Of a stretch of 64,000 bases of DNA, positions 12,819 through 25,736 are shown in pieces; the first letter of the stretch is position 1; the number at the start of each line of letters is the position of its first letter. A program made the position numbers and the translations under genes. The stretch comes from Myrica gale. Its lineage: Eukaryota; Streptophyta; Magnoliopsida; Fagales; Myricaceae. The notes under the pieces are model-generated. The model saw only the letters and a program-made list of their open reading frames with translations, was not told the DNA's origin and did not search any database. The stretch lies in contig OZ005610.1 of NCBI GenBank assembly GCA_963930655.1, positions 6,825,001 to 6,889,000 on the forward strand, given 5' to 3'.

Positions 12819-15800
12819 GTCTGGAAGGCAGCCACGGGAGGCTTATGGGGTTAGGCAACCGAATCGGCTGAGCGCCTGAAGGCACATGCACTAAAAGTTC
12901 AGGCGCAACCCCTAAAGTACAGCAACAAAAGAAAATTTTTTTTGATCATCAATATTTAATAATAGATAGTGGGTCTTAATTAATTAATTAATTAATTAAT
13001 AATATAGAGCTTAAGTCATATATGTTTTTCTCCAACATATGTATTTTATAAATATTTACATTCAAAATAAGGATCTAAAAGTCCTATTCTATCAATCTTA
13101 TTCTTCCTTTCTTTTTTCGATAAAAAGAGACAATACATATAGGTTATGTTTGTGTTGTAAAATTTTTGGTATTGAATTTAGTGAAAAAGTAAAGAGAGGT
13201 GTAATTTTTTATATTTTTTGTAGTGAAAAGTTATGATTTGATGGGAGAGAGAAATTATATTATAGTATTTTATTGTGAGTTGGTGAAATATTTTGTGAAA
13301 TATTGTTAGCAAATGCACACATAGTACCCTAGTATATTGAGTTTGGACAGATAAAAGCTTAATTTTGTTGCACTAGAAAATTTAAGGATACGATAAAAAA
13401 ATCCGAACATTTATCAGCACCTCTAACGCATTATTTAAGTCACGAATTTTATTACGACCGATAATACTCGTAACAACTAGTGAGGGCTGTTACAAATTTT
13501 ATGTGAGTGGTCCGAAAGAACCACTTTTAATAATATTATTGTCGCTTTTGTACCTAACATTCAGTTGTATTATGCTATTTTATATCAATTTTTTTAAAAG
13601 AAACTAATTTTAACTTAATTTCTTCCTAAAGCCGTCAATTTATATTATGCGGACGTTGACTGGCAGCTCACACTTTCTATTTACTGCGGTGTCGCTTTAC
13701 TTTAAAAAAGTGTGCTACTGTTTTTCCAGTTATAGCTACCTACGGCCCCGCGATTCGCGAAATTCGGTTTTTAGAGGGGGAGTCCCGGTTCCGTTTGGTC
13801 CATCGGTACCATGTCGCCGGTAGGATTAAGTTTTACCTGACGATTGGGCCGATCTAAATATCGAACGCAGCGAATCACGTCTCACGCGCAATCTCAAGGC
13901 TCAAGCTTACTTCCAGCTTTCATTATTTTGGAGGAGACCAGATTCGCACGTGGATAAAAGTCTTCTAGGCCTTTTAACCAACCACTTTCCATGGAGATTT
14001 CAAAATTTCAGTTACGTTTTTTAGTCAACTGTTTGAATTTTATAAAAAGCTTTAAGACCGTGATGGTTAGCCCAAAATTAGCTGCCGAATCATACCCACT
14101 TGGAGGCCCATTGATAATATCCGACACGAGTTCAAAGATTTCGAGTGGCCCAAACTTGGGATCTTGGGTTTGAGCCCATCAGTCCTGATGATGGTTTGGT
14201 CCGCTACATTTCGGGCTTGCGGGCGTTTTCTAACGGACCTTCGCGTTCAGCTTGCGGCAGTACTGTTCGATCGTCCTTCCAGAATTACCGCTCCCAACGT
14301 AAACATTGATATCTCATTGCCGTTAAGCGTCAGAAACTCACGAGGCCCCAATACTTCGCCTCAAGAATTGCTGGCACTATGCAAACTGCAATATTCGCAG
14401 CACTCGTTCTCGCGTCGGTGCTAAGTACTTTCGACGATAAATGGTATTGGAAAACGGGACGGGAAAAGTGACGATGTTTCCTTTTCGGGAACATAAGATG
14501 TCGTTTACAGACTATTTTATTGTGCAGTGATAACTGAAACGGGTTAGACGACAGAAGATTCCTACGACGTCGGTAGGTTTTTTTTTTTTCCAAATGACGT
14601 CGGTAGGTTAAGGTTCACATGTTTACAGTTTACTCCTATCAAATTTAAGAGCCGCAGTCATGAGACGGGAAGAGGTTATGACACGGATAACTTTCTGGCA
14701 ATCCGTTGGTCTAGTCTAGGAACTGGCGAGCCAGAAATTAATATTTGAGGGTCGTATAACAATAATATAATTTTTATTCAATATAATTAAAATATGTATC
14801 ATAAACTTATATTATTAATTTAAAACATAATAATAATATTATTAAGTTACTAAAGTCTTTCGGAAATGTATTCCACTATTAACGGCGAAATTCAATTACG
14901 TAGCCCGACGCTAATTCCTTTAGGGCAGCTGGGAAAGTGACACCGACCCACCGAATAAATCACCACCACGGGACTACCAATAGCGAAAAGGAGTCTCTTC
15001 CGTGATCTACGTTCACGTTTCCTTCGCTTTATTCTTTACTTTTCTTGAGTGCTTTAGTTGGTGTATGAGTGTGAAAATTTTAGATACGGTGAAATATTTT
15101 TGTTTGTGAAAAAATTACGAGAATCAGTCAAAAAGTGAAGAGAAATAATTTTTTAATATATATTATAATAATAATAAATTTTTTGATAAATTTTTTAATA
15201 TTAATCTCAAATAATTAGAGCTGATTATTTGGAGTTCTAAGTACTTCGTTGTCGATTGTGCATTTGAATCTCATCTGTGGTTTGTCTCCGATTACATTCC
15301 AAACAAAGAGGCGATTCCTTGGGAACGTTCCTCACTGCAACCTTCGACGCAGGATTTCGAGATCCTCGGGATCATCGTGTGTGATCAATGCGCCACGTTT
15401 TACTCCGCCCACATTTTCTTCTAGCTATAAGGTGCCATTACCACAGTGGATACCATCGAACGCATATCTCAAATTTTCGCCGTGATGTCCGCGTAGTTGG
15501 GGTTGGGGGAATGGCCTTCTAAGCTCACTTTCCGGCATTAACAAAAGAAAATTCGAAAACCCACCTAGCACAAAGCAAAAGCAAAAGCAAAAGCAAGAAG
15601 AGTTTAATAAATTGCTATTTCGTAGATTTTTTACTACAGTGAATATATATATAGCTGCTACAATATTATACTCGAAGATATTAGAGATTTGGTGAAGAAG
15701 ACAACAATAATTTGCTTGTTTAGTGGGGTAAAGAAGGAATTTACTTCCATGGGTTCTTGCCTTGTATTGTCATCTGGGGGTTACCTCTTGGCGCAGATAA

Positions 15801-16498
15801 AGGGATCCAAGTAATGCCATTAGCCTAATGACACATGTAAAGGAAATTAATGTTATTGCTGTTGGTCTCTGACAAACGTATCTTCAAGGGACGCGTATAG
15901 AGAGCTATATTGTCAGAGGAACGTCTTCGTGTTTTGGATTCTTGTACTAGATTGACTTTTCGACGCCATATTGTGAAATTCGAAAGGGTACAGCATCATA
16001 AACATTAAACGCAAGGACAGTGACTTGGGCGGTCTCCTCGTTTATAAAGAATATTCAGATTTTTTGAATTCTCGAGCTTCTAACACCGAACATCATTTTT
16101 AATACTACATAAATATAATTATAAAACACATATCAATAAAATTAACATCACATAAAAATTTTCAAAACAAAAAAAATCCTCACAAAACACCTTAAAAAAT
16201 CCCATCGTTGGACAATGCTATCCTCGTTCCTTTGTCCAGTCCTCTCGAGTCTCGATCACGGACAGCAAGGATATTTTTGGCTAATCGTTTAAACAACAGG
16301 GAGAGATAACAAATGGACGAAAATTTACTTGGAACACAGTTATTAGAAAAGAAAATAACAAAAACCCAATGTGCATACTTGTTTTCCGGAAATGCATCTA
16401 TATATATGTCCATATTCACGAACAGAAAACCTTTATTGGGTCTATTTAGACATAGCCCGCTAAAGTTCATTGATTAAGAGGGAGGGAGGAAGAAGGAG
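12819..16498. other. intergenic DNA between DFR and mannanase
   Basis: No supported gene. It includes an AATT/TTAA simple repeat at 12979-13001, a MITE at 13140-13321, and less AT-rich DNA at 13740-14640 and 15240-15500 with short open frames on both strands that I do not recognise. A weak relic of the same MITE family lies near 15060-15200, and a CAAAAG-type short repeat at 15573-15595. Confidence 0.5.
13140..13321. mobile_element. MITE, GGCTGCGTTTG-end family (copy b)
   Basis: Begins TAGGTTATGTTTGTGTTGTAAA and ends GCAAATGCACACATA. The interior GAATTTAGTGAAAAAGTAAAG and TTGTAGTGAAAAGT match copy a at 1941-2138. Confidence 0.55.
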
Positions 16499-18936
16499 AT
16501 GAAGCCTTTGGGTTTGGCTCTCTTTGTTCTTGTTTTCATCCATAGCCATGGGATTGTCCGACATGTGGAAGCAGACGATCGGTTTGTGAAAACCAGCGGG
16601 GTGCATCTTATGTTGAATGGGAGCCCCTACTACTCAAACGGGTTCAACGCGTACTGGCTAATGTACGTGGCCTCGGACCCGTCTCAGAGATACAAAATCT
16701 CGTCTGCGTTTGAAGAAGCTACGAAGCACGGCCTCACAATAGCAAGAACTTGGGCTTTCAGCGACGGTGGGTATAGACCTCTGCAGTACTCCCCTGGCTC
16801 CTACAATGAGGAAATGTTCAAGGTCAGTTTGATTTGTTTCTTTTATCTCTTCTCATTTCTTTTATTTCTTCATTGTAATTTTATGGATCTCCTTAATCGA
16901 AACACAGTCCTTGTTGCTTTTCCAATTTCTTCTTCTTCTTCTTCTTCTTCTTCTGGTTTTTGGTTCATAGGGGTTGGATTTTGCTATATCTGAAGCTGGA
17001 AAACATGGAATTAAGCTAGTGTTGAGTTTGGTGAATAACTATGAGAACTTCGGTGGAAAGAAACAGTATGTCGACTGGGCAAGAAGTCAGGGCCAGCATG
17101 TGACATCAGATGATGATTTCTTCACCAACCCTGTAGTGAAGGGGTACTACAAGAACCATATCAAGGTCGAGACCCCTCTCTTTACTCTCTATAATGATCT
17201 TTCTTCATTTTAAACTTGATAAATCTCAATTTCCATGTTTGATTTTCAAAGGAAAATTTAGTGGGTAGTTGGGTCCAGTGTAAATGAAAGGTTGTAATTA
17301 GCGGCGGATGAAGCGTCCAACTTTTAGCAGCTTCTTCATTTTCCTATACTTTTTGGTTGGAAATAAGGTTTTGCATTAATAAGTTTCTTAATTAGTCTGG
17401 TAGAGGGTTGGTGTGTTTAAAAAACTTTAAACCAAAGGAAGGAGGATCGCTCTGAGATTAATGATCTCTTCCCAGCGTAGGAAAATTTGCTTCCTTCTAA
17501 ATTCAAAGACTTTCTTTTTTTTTCTTGGGAAAGGGCTATTCATATTTGCGACGAACAAGTATATTTTTTTTATTGTTCCTGAATATTTTAGTTACGGTAA
17601 CGGATAATATTGGAGTTTTGGTATTTATTTTTTGCCATTATATCCTTTTCGTGTAACAGGCAGTTCTAATAAGACGCAACAGTCTAACTGGAATTGCTTA
17701 CAAAGATGACCCAACCATAATGGCTTGGGAACTAATGAACGAGCCCAGATGCACTTCGGATCCATCAGGAAAGACTATTCAGGTCAGCAAAACCTCCGTC
17801 ACCGCGTTTTTCGAACTAGTGTTGGCTGCATGTTAAAAAGTTCACTTGGGACTAGTGGTCCGTAATCCTCCACTTATTAATTGCCTCAAAGCTGGAAATT
17901 GAAGGAGTTGACGTCTCTGGTTAATAGTGGGGACCGAACCCACTTAGAAACTAGGCTTAGACTTAGGTTCATTATGTTAATTGTGGTTGGGTTGGTCTTG
18001 GAGTCAAACCAGGAAATGAGGAAAAGAGAGGTAATGTCATAGTATGCCTCCTAACCATGGGCAAAACTCAATCAGGCTCCCTCAAGTTACAAAATGTTTT
18101 ATTATGCGCCCATGTGTTTTAAAAAACAATCAATTTTGCATTACTACCAGGCTGTCTGACAGTTATTAGTTGGTTTTACTGTTGGTTTCTTACTATAAGG
18201 CATTTGTATGACAGGCCTGGATTACAGAGATGGCATCTTACCTGAAATCCATAGATGGAAATCACTTGCTAGAAGCTGGTCTGGAGGGGTTTTATGGAGG
18301 ATCAAAGCAGTCATCGAATCCTAATTTTCAAGTAGGGACAGATTTCATAGCAAATAATCAAATTCCAGGAATCGACTTTGCTACTGTGCACTCGTATCCT
18401 GATCAATGGTAGGGGACCAAATGCAAGCAGGTTTCTGGTTAGAACTGATAGTTGACGAGTACCCATTTTCTGAATAGATTTTCTTTTCTTCGATGAGCAG
18501 GTTACAGGGCTCGAGTGAGGAAAGCCAACTCTCGTTTCTGAACAGTTGGCTTCATGATCATATTCAAGATGCGCAGAACATCCTGCGCAAGCCTGTTCTG
18601 TTGGCAGAGTTTGGAAAATCTTTGAAGTACTCTGGTAATACCCAAAGAGACCAGCTTTTCAACACGGTTTACTCGAAAATCTATTCTTCTGCTAGTGGTG
18701 GCGGCGCAGCAGTGGGTGGTTTGTTCTGGCAACTTCTAGCTGAAGGAATGGACTCTTTCCGAGATGGGTATGAAGTGGTCCTCAGTGAGAACCCCTCAAC
18801 AGCTAGTTTTATAGCTCAAGAGTCTCAAAAGCTTATTCGCATTCGAAAGATGTATGCCAGGCTGAAAGATATTGAGAAGTGGAAGAAAGCAAGGGAAGGT
18901 AGAAATCGGGGCTACAACGGTACGAATGGAAAATGA
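16499..18936 (+). CDS. MAN: mannan endo-1,4-beta-mannosidase, GH5 (423 aa)
   Basis: Secreted cell-wall enzyme that hydrolyses internal beta-1,4 links of mannans. Five exons: 16499-16822, 16971-17165, 17660-17782, 18215-18408 and 18501-18936, giving 1272 nt and 423 aa, normal for plant endo-mannanases. An N-terminal signal peptide ([18 protein letters not shown]) precedes the mature part. Conserved elements in order: [54 protein letters not shown] with acid/base Glu-201, HSYPDQW, and LLAEFGKS with nucleophile Glu-315. All introns are GT-AG. No lesion is seen. The isoform number cannot be assigned without alignment. A TTC microsatellite lies in intron 1 (16929-16953). Confidence 0.95.
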
Positions 18937-19643
18937 GAAAGATAGTAGTCCCAGCAATACTATAGATAAACATTTGCAGCATTACAAATTAATGTGGACG
19001 GGAATGTGACTTTTAACATATAAATTATCGTTACCATGGCTTGGTGACATAGTCATAAGTTTTTTTTTAATCTTTTTCAAGAAAGAGGACCAATATTTTG
19101 TTTTTGTTTTTGAGTAATTAGAAGAAATCTAACCCCCCACCATAGTAGATTCACCTAACGGGCCGGTAAATTCCGGACTGGTGCAATCTCTACAGGTTAG
19201 TCTGATTTTGACAAGGGTGACTCCAAGGAATTATTTGCGCCTAAGGGATTCGAACTTGATACCTAAGAAGAAACAAACCTGTAGACTCCAAATCTTGACC
19301 AACCATGCCAATCCCTTAGGGTTAGAGGACCTAATTTTGAATTGCTGTAGGTGTGAGATTTGCAGAAAGACAGAGATATAGACTTTCTGTACGATCTCTA
19401 AGCTGTCATCTACTTTTAGCTATGAACAACCCGATGGAGTCATGGATTTCGGTACAAATAGATAAAACGAACAACAGTTTTTTTATTCAAGAACTAATTG
19501 CTTTTCGTACATCTAAGAAACTTGTGATTTACATATATTGGAGCCTTCCTACTAGTGTTTGGTACTGAGGAAAATTTAAAACCACAAACAAACTGCTCTT
19601 GCCTGCAACACCTCTCAATCTGAGACTCTGGGGTCTCAGAGAT
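18937..19643. other. convergent 3' intergenic region with SINE-like repeat
   Basis: Lies between the 3' ends of the mannanase (plus) and the AGPase gene (minus). It contains the reverse-oriented SINE-like repeat at about 19140-19333; otherwise no gene. Confidence 0.5.
19140..19333 (-). mobile_element. tRNA-derived SINE-like element
   Basis: On the minus strand there is TGGCATGGTTGG (19299-19310), resembling a pol III A box, and about 45 bp later GTTCGAATCCC (about 19246-19256), a near-perfect B box. This spacing is typical of tRNA-derived SINEs. The ends and target duplication were not resolved. Confidence 0.45.
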
Positions 19644-22600
19644 TCAAATGACCGTTGCATCTTTGATTGTCGCATTCTTCAGTATGACCGTGATCCCTGA
19701 CCTAATATAAAACCCTTCATCTGGCCTATCTGCCTCTTGAACATCCTGAGAAGTCAAAGAATATAAGTAAGCAGAGTGTCAATGAAAAGTCCAGCAACAG
19801 TCTCAAATTATTTGGATAGCTTGAATTAATTGTTTAGAGCAATCTAGAGGAGTACAAAAGGTACACTTACATCACCGTTTTCGATCACCACATTTCTTCC
19901 TATCTTGGCATTCTTATCAATGATGCAATTCCTTCAAGAAAGTCGACAATAGAAATTAGCTAATAGATTAGACATTTTTGTTCTGAACTTACATGAGAAA
20001 GCATCAAATGGTGGGGTAAAGTGAACACAAATTTTAAGTTAGTGAAGACCAACAATTTCTCATGCTTTCCCTTAAGCGCGCATGAAAGAGAGAGATTTAT
20101 ATCCCATTAGGTCTCACCTGATTTTGGTGTTCTCTCCGACACCAATTGGAACCTTTCCCTCGGCTAGCAGAGATGCAATTTCAGATTCTGTTTGGTAGTA
20201 GTCTGCACCCATCATCATAGTATCCTGGAAATAGATTCAACATTCAAAATTTTAGTGTTCACTCCGGAAAGTGAAGGAAAAACAGTCGAGGCCCTAGATC
20301 ACACCCTTACTCGTCAATCAAAATTTAATTTGAACAGATTCAAAGAGGATTGAACACACAATCTTTTTCCTACTATTTAAGCAACTCTGGATGAGAGTAA
20401 ATTAAGAAAAATTTTAGTACACAAACACTATAAATGGTACTTCTTAGCTGGCAATGTGCAATTTTACATGGTTGACCTGTAGGAATTAAATCACTAGCCA
20501 AAAACTACTTTGAGACAGGTACGACTACTAGAAGTATTTTTTTGATAAGTGACCGCTAGAAGTATGAAGGTCCAGGGAACCATTAAAAGTAATCTCACTT
20601 CTTTTTTTAATCAACAACTTGCCATAGCATAAATCAAAAAGGGGGGCATACGCCCAAATACAAACAAAAGAAGAGCTTTTGGGGGGGGGGTGTCAAAACC
20701 CTCATACAGCCAAGGATATCTATGCAAAGGCCCCAACAGCTCTGGAATGCAATCTCACTTGAATATGCATAAATGACAATCAGCACTCAATTTTTCCAAG
20801 TGAATTGCACTGCAGCCCACGTAGTTCACCAACTTTATTAGTATTTTTTTGTTTTTCCTAACCAACATAGTCTAAGGCTTTAAATGGTTTATGAAATATA
20901 CTTGAGAAAAAAATATGCATTGGCTCACCTTAAGTTCTACACCATGCTCTAAACGTGAGCGAACACCCACTATAGAGTGCTGAACACTGCATTCCCGCAA
21001 GAAACAACCATGAGAGATAATTGCATCCAGAATCTACAAAAAAAGAGTTGAGCTATGAGGCACAAGAAGCAGCCTATCTGAGATACTGATTTAAGCTTGC
21101 GATCATACCCTGCATTTTTCAACTTTAGTAGGTGGCAAGAATCGAGGAGATGTGTAGAAAGGTGTCTTTGGATCATAGAATTCAAACTTGGGAGGCTGCA
21201 AGGAGGAACCATATCACCAGATCAGAATCATTTTCTGAAAAGCAAGGAAGAAAAAACAATTTCCTAACTGCCTTGCCCACTTTCATCGTTGCCACTGGCT
21301 TTGCAAGATACTATCCAGATCACTCAAATTTGGCAGACACTGGTTGTTCTTAATATCTGTTGCTTTAGGTTTGTATGAACCATATGATGAATTGATTTCC
21401 TTGGGTGAAAGTTGCACCAACCTGTTCTGTCAGTGCCAAGTTGGCATCAAAAAGGGACTTTATAGTTCCAATGTCTTCCCAGTAATCATTGAATAAATAT
21501 GCCTGAGAATGAAAATGCACGGACACACTCAGCAGATCATTACCATACTAAGATCAATCTTAGATGGCTATCAAAATGTATATGAACTCATACAGGTAGT
21601 TCTATCTTACTTGGACATTGTGCTCCTTCACAGCCGATGGTATAATTTCCGAGCCAAAATCATTGCAGGAGGGATAGCTCCATCTCAATAGCTTTAGGAG
21701 GACATCTGTCCTAAATACATAAACACCCATTGATGCGATGTAGGGGTACTTCCTAGCTTCTTGATCAGAAAGCCCTAGAAGAGTGGTGTCAACTTGCTGC
21801 AGTGAATATGTGTGAGAGAAAATAACAAATATTAGAGAGTATGAAAGGATTTGGGGAAAAAATGGAAGAAGGTCAAACAACAAAGGTGAAGCAAATTTTG
21901 CCTACCATTGCTTTCAGGTCAGGGCCCTTTGGTTTCTCGGAGAATTGGACAATACGCCCTGTGTCGTCCATTTTCATCAGTCCGTAATCTGATGCACGGC
22001 TGCAATACAATACGTTTATCAAAGGATGCATATCGAGACACCAGGAACTTAATTAGTCAGATGTGGTCAACAAATAAATACATTCAAACGCACACCCAGA
22101 ATCCCAGATTATAGCACGTCGATATTATATATATGCCACTTGTTCTTTTAGTGGGGGATGCTTATCAGGGTCAGAGAATTAGACATTTAACATTACAATC
22201 ACTAGCTGATTCTGTTTCCATAAATCTTTGATTATCTTAAGGAACAGTTTATTTCGCGGGTTTGTGTGGGAGTGTACTCAATAGTACAGCAGACATACCT
22301 ATCATCCATGGGCACACACGAAACTGTAATATCAGCATTTGAGTCAATATGCTTCTGCAGACACAGCTCCATCAATGAGCAGGATTTTTCAAAGATGTAA
22401 CCGATGCCAGGTTAATTCCACCAGTAAATGGTTCAAATAATTACCTGCACAAACTCCATATAGTCCATCCGGTACAGATGATCACCTGATAAGATCAATA
22501 TATGCTCGACACTTTTGTTCTTGGAATCCTGCATGAGTCAAACAGAAGCCCCCATATATAATTATGAGGACACAACGTTCAGCATGAATGTAAAACTACA

Positions 22601-23650
22601 ATGACCCACCTCAAAGACCCATGTGAATTGCCTGACAGCATCTGCTGTTCCTTGGAACCATCTCTTCCCTGCTTCTCCCGGTGTTTGAGTAGCAGCCAAA
22701 ACCTGTTTGTCCAATATATTAGGATCTAATTCATCAAGAAATTTCACTGAAGTTAGTGTCGTAGATTCTAACTTCTAAATGTCTACAACAAAGTCCCAAT
22801 CCATCAAAAGATATGCATTGGCTTAGAATAAGATAATTCTGAAGGATTCATTTTGCTTGCCATCTTACCTCCACAAACCCATCTCCGAAATTAACTCCAT
22901 TCCCTAAATTATATGTGCGAGCAAGGTGACGATTGAGGGAAAAAGAGTTAAACTGCGTTAAAATGAATATCTTCTTTATGCCACTGTTGATGCAATTACT
23001 CATTGGGACATCGATCAGCCTATAACATCCTCCAATTGGTACCTGCAAATCATACCAAATCATCATTGCATCCCAACCGCAAAGTAAATAAACTCCATAA
23101 CCATCATCCAAAAACAAGTTATTAGCTTCGTCCTAATCTCCGTGTCTCCATGTTGAATAACAAAGATCGCAAAGCGCCGCGAGTGATATCATACCGCCGG
23201 TTTGGCTCTTTTGCTGGTAAGAGGAAATAAGCGAGTTCCAGCTCCTCCACCCAATATGATGGAAGCTACACCTTTGGGGTCTGCTTTTAGAGTCTCAAAA
23301 ATTGGTGCCTGAAATGTCTGAGATCAAGATTTTAATGCAACAGTGAGAAACAATCACCTCCCATTAAAACCAGAGTGAGCTCACAAATCTGATATAACTG
23401 AAATTGCATGAAATTCTCTTACCATAGCCTCTTTGTTAATATCTGATGTGAGAACAGAGTAGGCACGACCAGACTTAACCCTGCTGCTTTCACCTTTCGA
23501 AATCTTGAAGAATCGGTTACACAAATCACTGCTCTTTAGGCTCCCCCTCATACTCTCGCCCCAAAAACCCGCTCCTCTATTCCTAACTCCTTCCCTGTCA
23601 AGCTTGACAGGGTGAGCATTGGCCTTCAGTATTGCACAGCAAGAATCCAT
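19644..23650 (-). CDS. APL: glucose-1-phosphate adenylyltransferase large subunit, plastid (526 aa)
   Basis: Makes ADP-glucose from glucose-1-phosphate and ATP, the committed step of starch synthesis, as the large subunit of a plastid heterotetramer. Fourteen exons: 23650-23423, 23317-23195, 23042-22869, 22702-22610, 22528-22445, 22354-22299, 21999-21906, 21796-21611, 21502-21422, 21195-21109, 21033-20929, 20224-20118, 19931-19871 and 19745-19644. They sum to 1581 nt. The first about 75 residues look like a transit peptide. The nucleotidyltransferase motif [19 protein letters not shown] (residues 99-117) keeps the Arg and Lys that many large subunits have lost. [11 protein letters not shown] holds the catalytic-type Asp-222. 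[16 protein letters not shown] and [16 protein letters not shown] mark it as a large subunit. The C-terminal beta-helix region is complete. Confidence 0.96.
20601..20750 (-). mobile_element. short LINE-type retroposon in AGPase intron 11
   Basis: The 150-bp insert starts with a T run on the plus strand (a poly(A) tail on the minus strand) and is flanked by a perfect 10-bp duplication AATCTCACTT (20591-20600 and 20751-20760). It also carries a G10 run near 20682. It looks like a 5'-truncated retroposon; its parent is unknown. Confidence 0.65.
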
Positions 23651-25207
23651 GGTCGACCCACCAATAAATCAAATGGCAAGGTGACTTTCTTCTGAGATAT
23701 TTTCGTTTAGGCCAACAGCCTATAATGCAAAATCGAGAAATGACTAATCTGAGGAAATCCCACAAGCGGTATGTAAGGAAAGAGAAAAACGAGTTTCACG
23801 GAGGTCACAACCTTTCACAGCCACAAACCACGTCACCGCGTCAAAAGTAAACGAACTTCACAAGCAATGCCCGGATCAGAAATCCTCCTGAAAACCAGTA
23901 GTCAGAAGCCCCCCGAAGCCAAACGATCAAACTGTTGGTAGAGGTCGATCGGACCACAAAAAGGGAGGGCAGTGAAGAAATGCAATCTGAGTCAATACTT
24001 CTAGTCTAGTAAAAGCTCAGAGGCTGGGTGGTGAGTGAGCGACAGCGAGGATGATGATGAAGGCGGAAATGGTGAAGGCAGTGAACGATCATATGACTTA
24101 TTGGCTTGTGAGCCGTCCCGAGAAACCCCGCAGAGTTGCTATCTTGGGGTTTTAATATTCCACTGCACACTGTGACTCACTCTCCGCAACACTGATTCCA
24201 CAGCCTACGTACTTCTATGGCATATGTTACACTCCCCAAAGTGAAACTCCTTTCTCCTCCAACGACTTTTTTTTTTTCTTCTTCTAATGATATTCTTTAC
24301 ACTTAAATTAACAATATTAATTAACTGACCCACGAATAAATCACTTTACTTGAGAAAAATATATTTTTTATTTAGTTTTAATTACCTGATATTGTTCTAA
24401 AATAATTAATATACGGAGAAAACTTGAAGTAAATTTGACAAAAAAATTTAATTTACAGAGATGCCACGTGTGATTAGAATTCAACACTCCACGTTCACGC
24501 TTTACCGTATGATATGGAAACAGGAATGCTTCAACCCAAACTCTGAATTCAGGATCCACTTGGTAGGCATTGCAGTTTTGTGGTCTGTGGTAACTAATTA
24601 ATTACATGATTATCTGTAGATCTTGGAGAATATTCTTCTCCTAATTAATCCTATCCTCTGTGTTTCAACCTTACCAAATGGATTGTCCGCTTCTGGCTCC
24701 TCTATTATAAAATATTGCCTCTAGTTTTTGGTAAAAAAAAAATAGATGTAAGCATAATGTATGCTTGGCATCTACTGTAGATGAGATGGAATCGTGAATG
24801 ATTCCTGTATGAAAAAAAAATACTATGTAGTCGATTGCCGGCGGCATTTTGTGTCCTGCCAAATCTCAATAGAGATGCTTGATAGCTCTGATACCATATA
24901 AGAAATAAAAATTTAAACTTTAGATAAGTGAGAAATCGAATGCCCAATTGGACCTTCCAACTGTGAATGTAGGTCAATGACCGAATCACTTAAATCTTGT
25001 CTCACTGATCTAAAACTTACCATTCCCGAGTGAGTGATCAAAAGAGAGATAAAAAAATATTTATATTTAGAAAAAGTTAAAAAAAATTAGAAAAATAATG
25101 AAAAGTGTACATGTCAGTAATAGTATTTGGAACAGGTGTCACTGACGATATAATGATGGAGACGTACGGTTTAAAATAGACGAAGTATATACAAATTGAG
25201 GATCTTA
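23651..25207. other. AGPase promoter region and intergenic DNA
   Basis: Upstream of the AGPase gene (minus strand). No gene seen. Around 24878-24889 there is GCTCTGATACCA, the inverse of a tRNA-iMet primer-binding site. At about 24940-25010 there is DNA similar to the LTR of the TRIM at 47964-48996 (GTAGGTCAATGACCGAA, CACTTAAATCTTG), so an LTR relic is likely. Confidence 0.45.
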
Positions 25208-25736
25208 GAGCATTCATAACAGGCTCTCTATTATAACATTTTGGTTAGAATAGAGAGCCAATTTAACCAAAAAGTCAAAAAACACTCCTCAACAGCCTCT
25301 CTATTTTAACAAAAAATTTGAAGAAGTAAATAGTGACTCTCTATTTTTAGAGAGCCACTATTCACCTCACTATCTTAAAATATTAATATGTATCTTCTTT
25401 TTTCTTTTTTTCTTTTTTTAAATTATTATTCATTTCACCATCTTAAAAATTTAAAAATTCCAACCGTTAGTAAATAAAAATTTAAAAATCGATATTTTTA
25501 AGATAAGACAAATATTCAAAAATATGACTGTATAAAATGAATATTCAAAAATATAAATGTTAGAGAAACAATAAAGAAATTTTTGAAAAATAATATTTAA
25601 ATAGAATAGTAAAAATAGATGGTTAAAATAGAGAAGCTGCTGGGAATACTTTTTAAAAGTTGATAATTAAAATAAAGAAGTGTATTTTTTTTATTAAAGT
25701 AGAGAGTTAAATTGGAAGAGACTGTTAGAAATGCTC
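25208..25736. mobile_element. MITE with GAGCATT termini
   Basis: The left end GAGCATTCATAACAGGCTCT and the inverted right end GAGCATTTCTAACAGTCTCT are matching terminal repeats. The interior is AT-rich and non-coding with several AGAGAGCC/GGCTCTCT motifs. The flanks TTA and TTG would fit a decayed 3-bp target duplication as in PIF/Harbinger MITEs, but this is uncertain. Confidence 0.65.
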
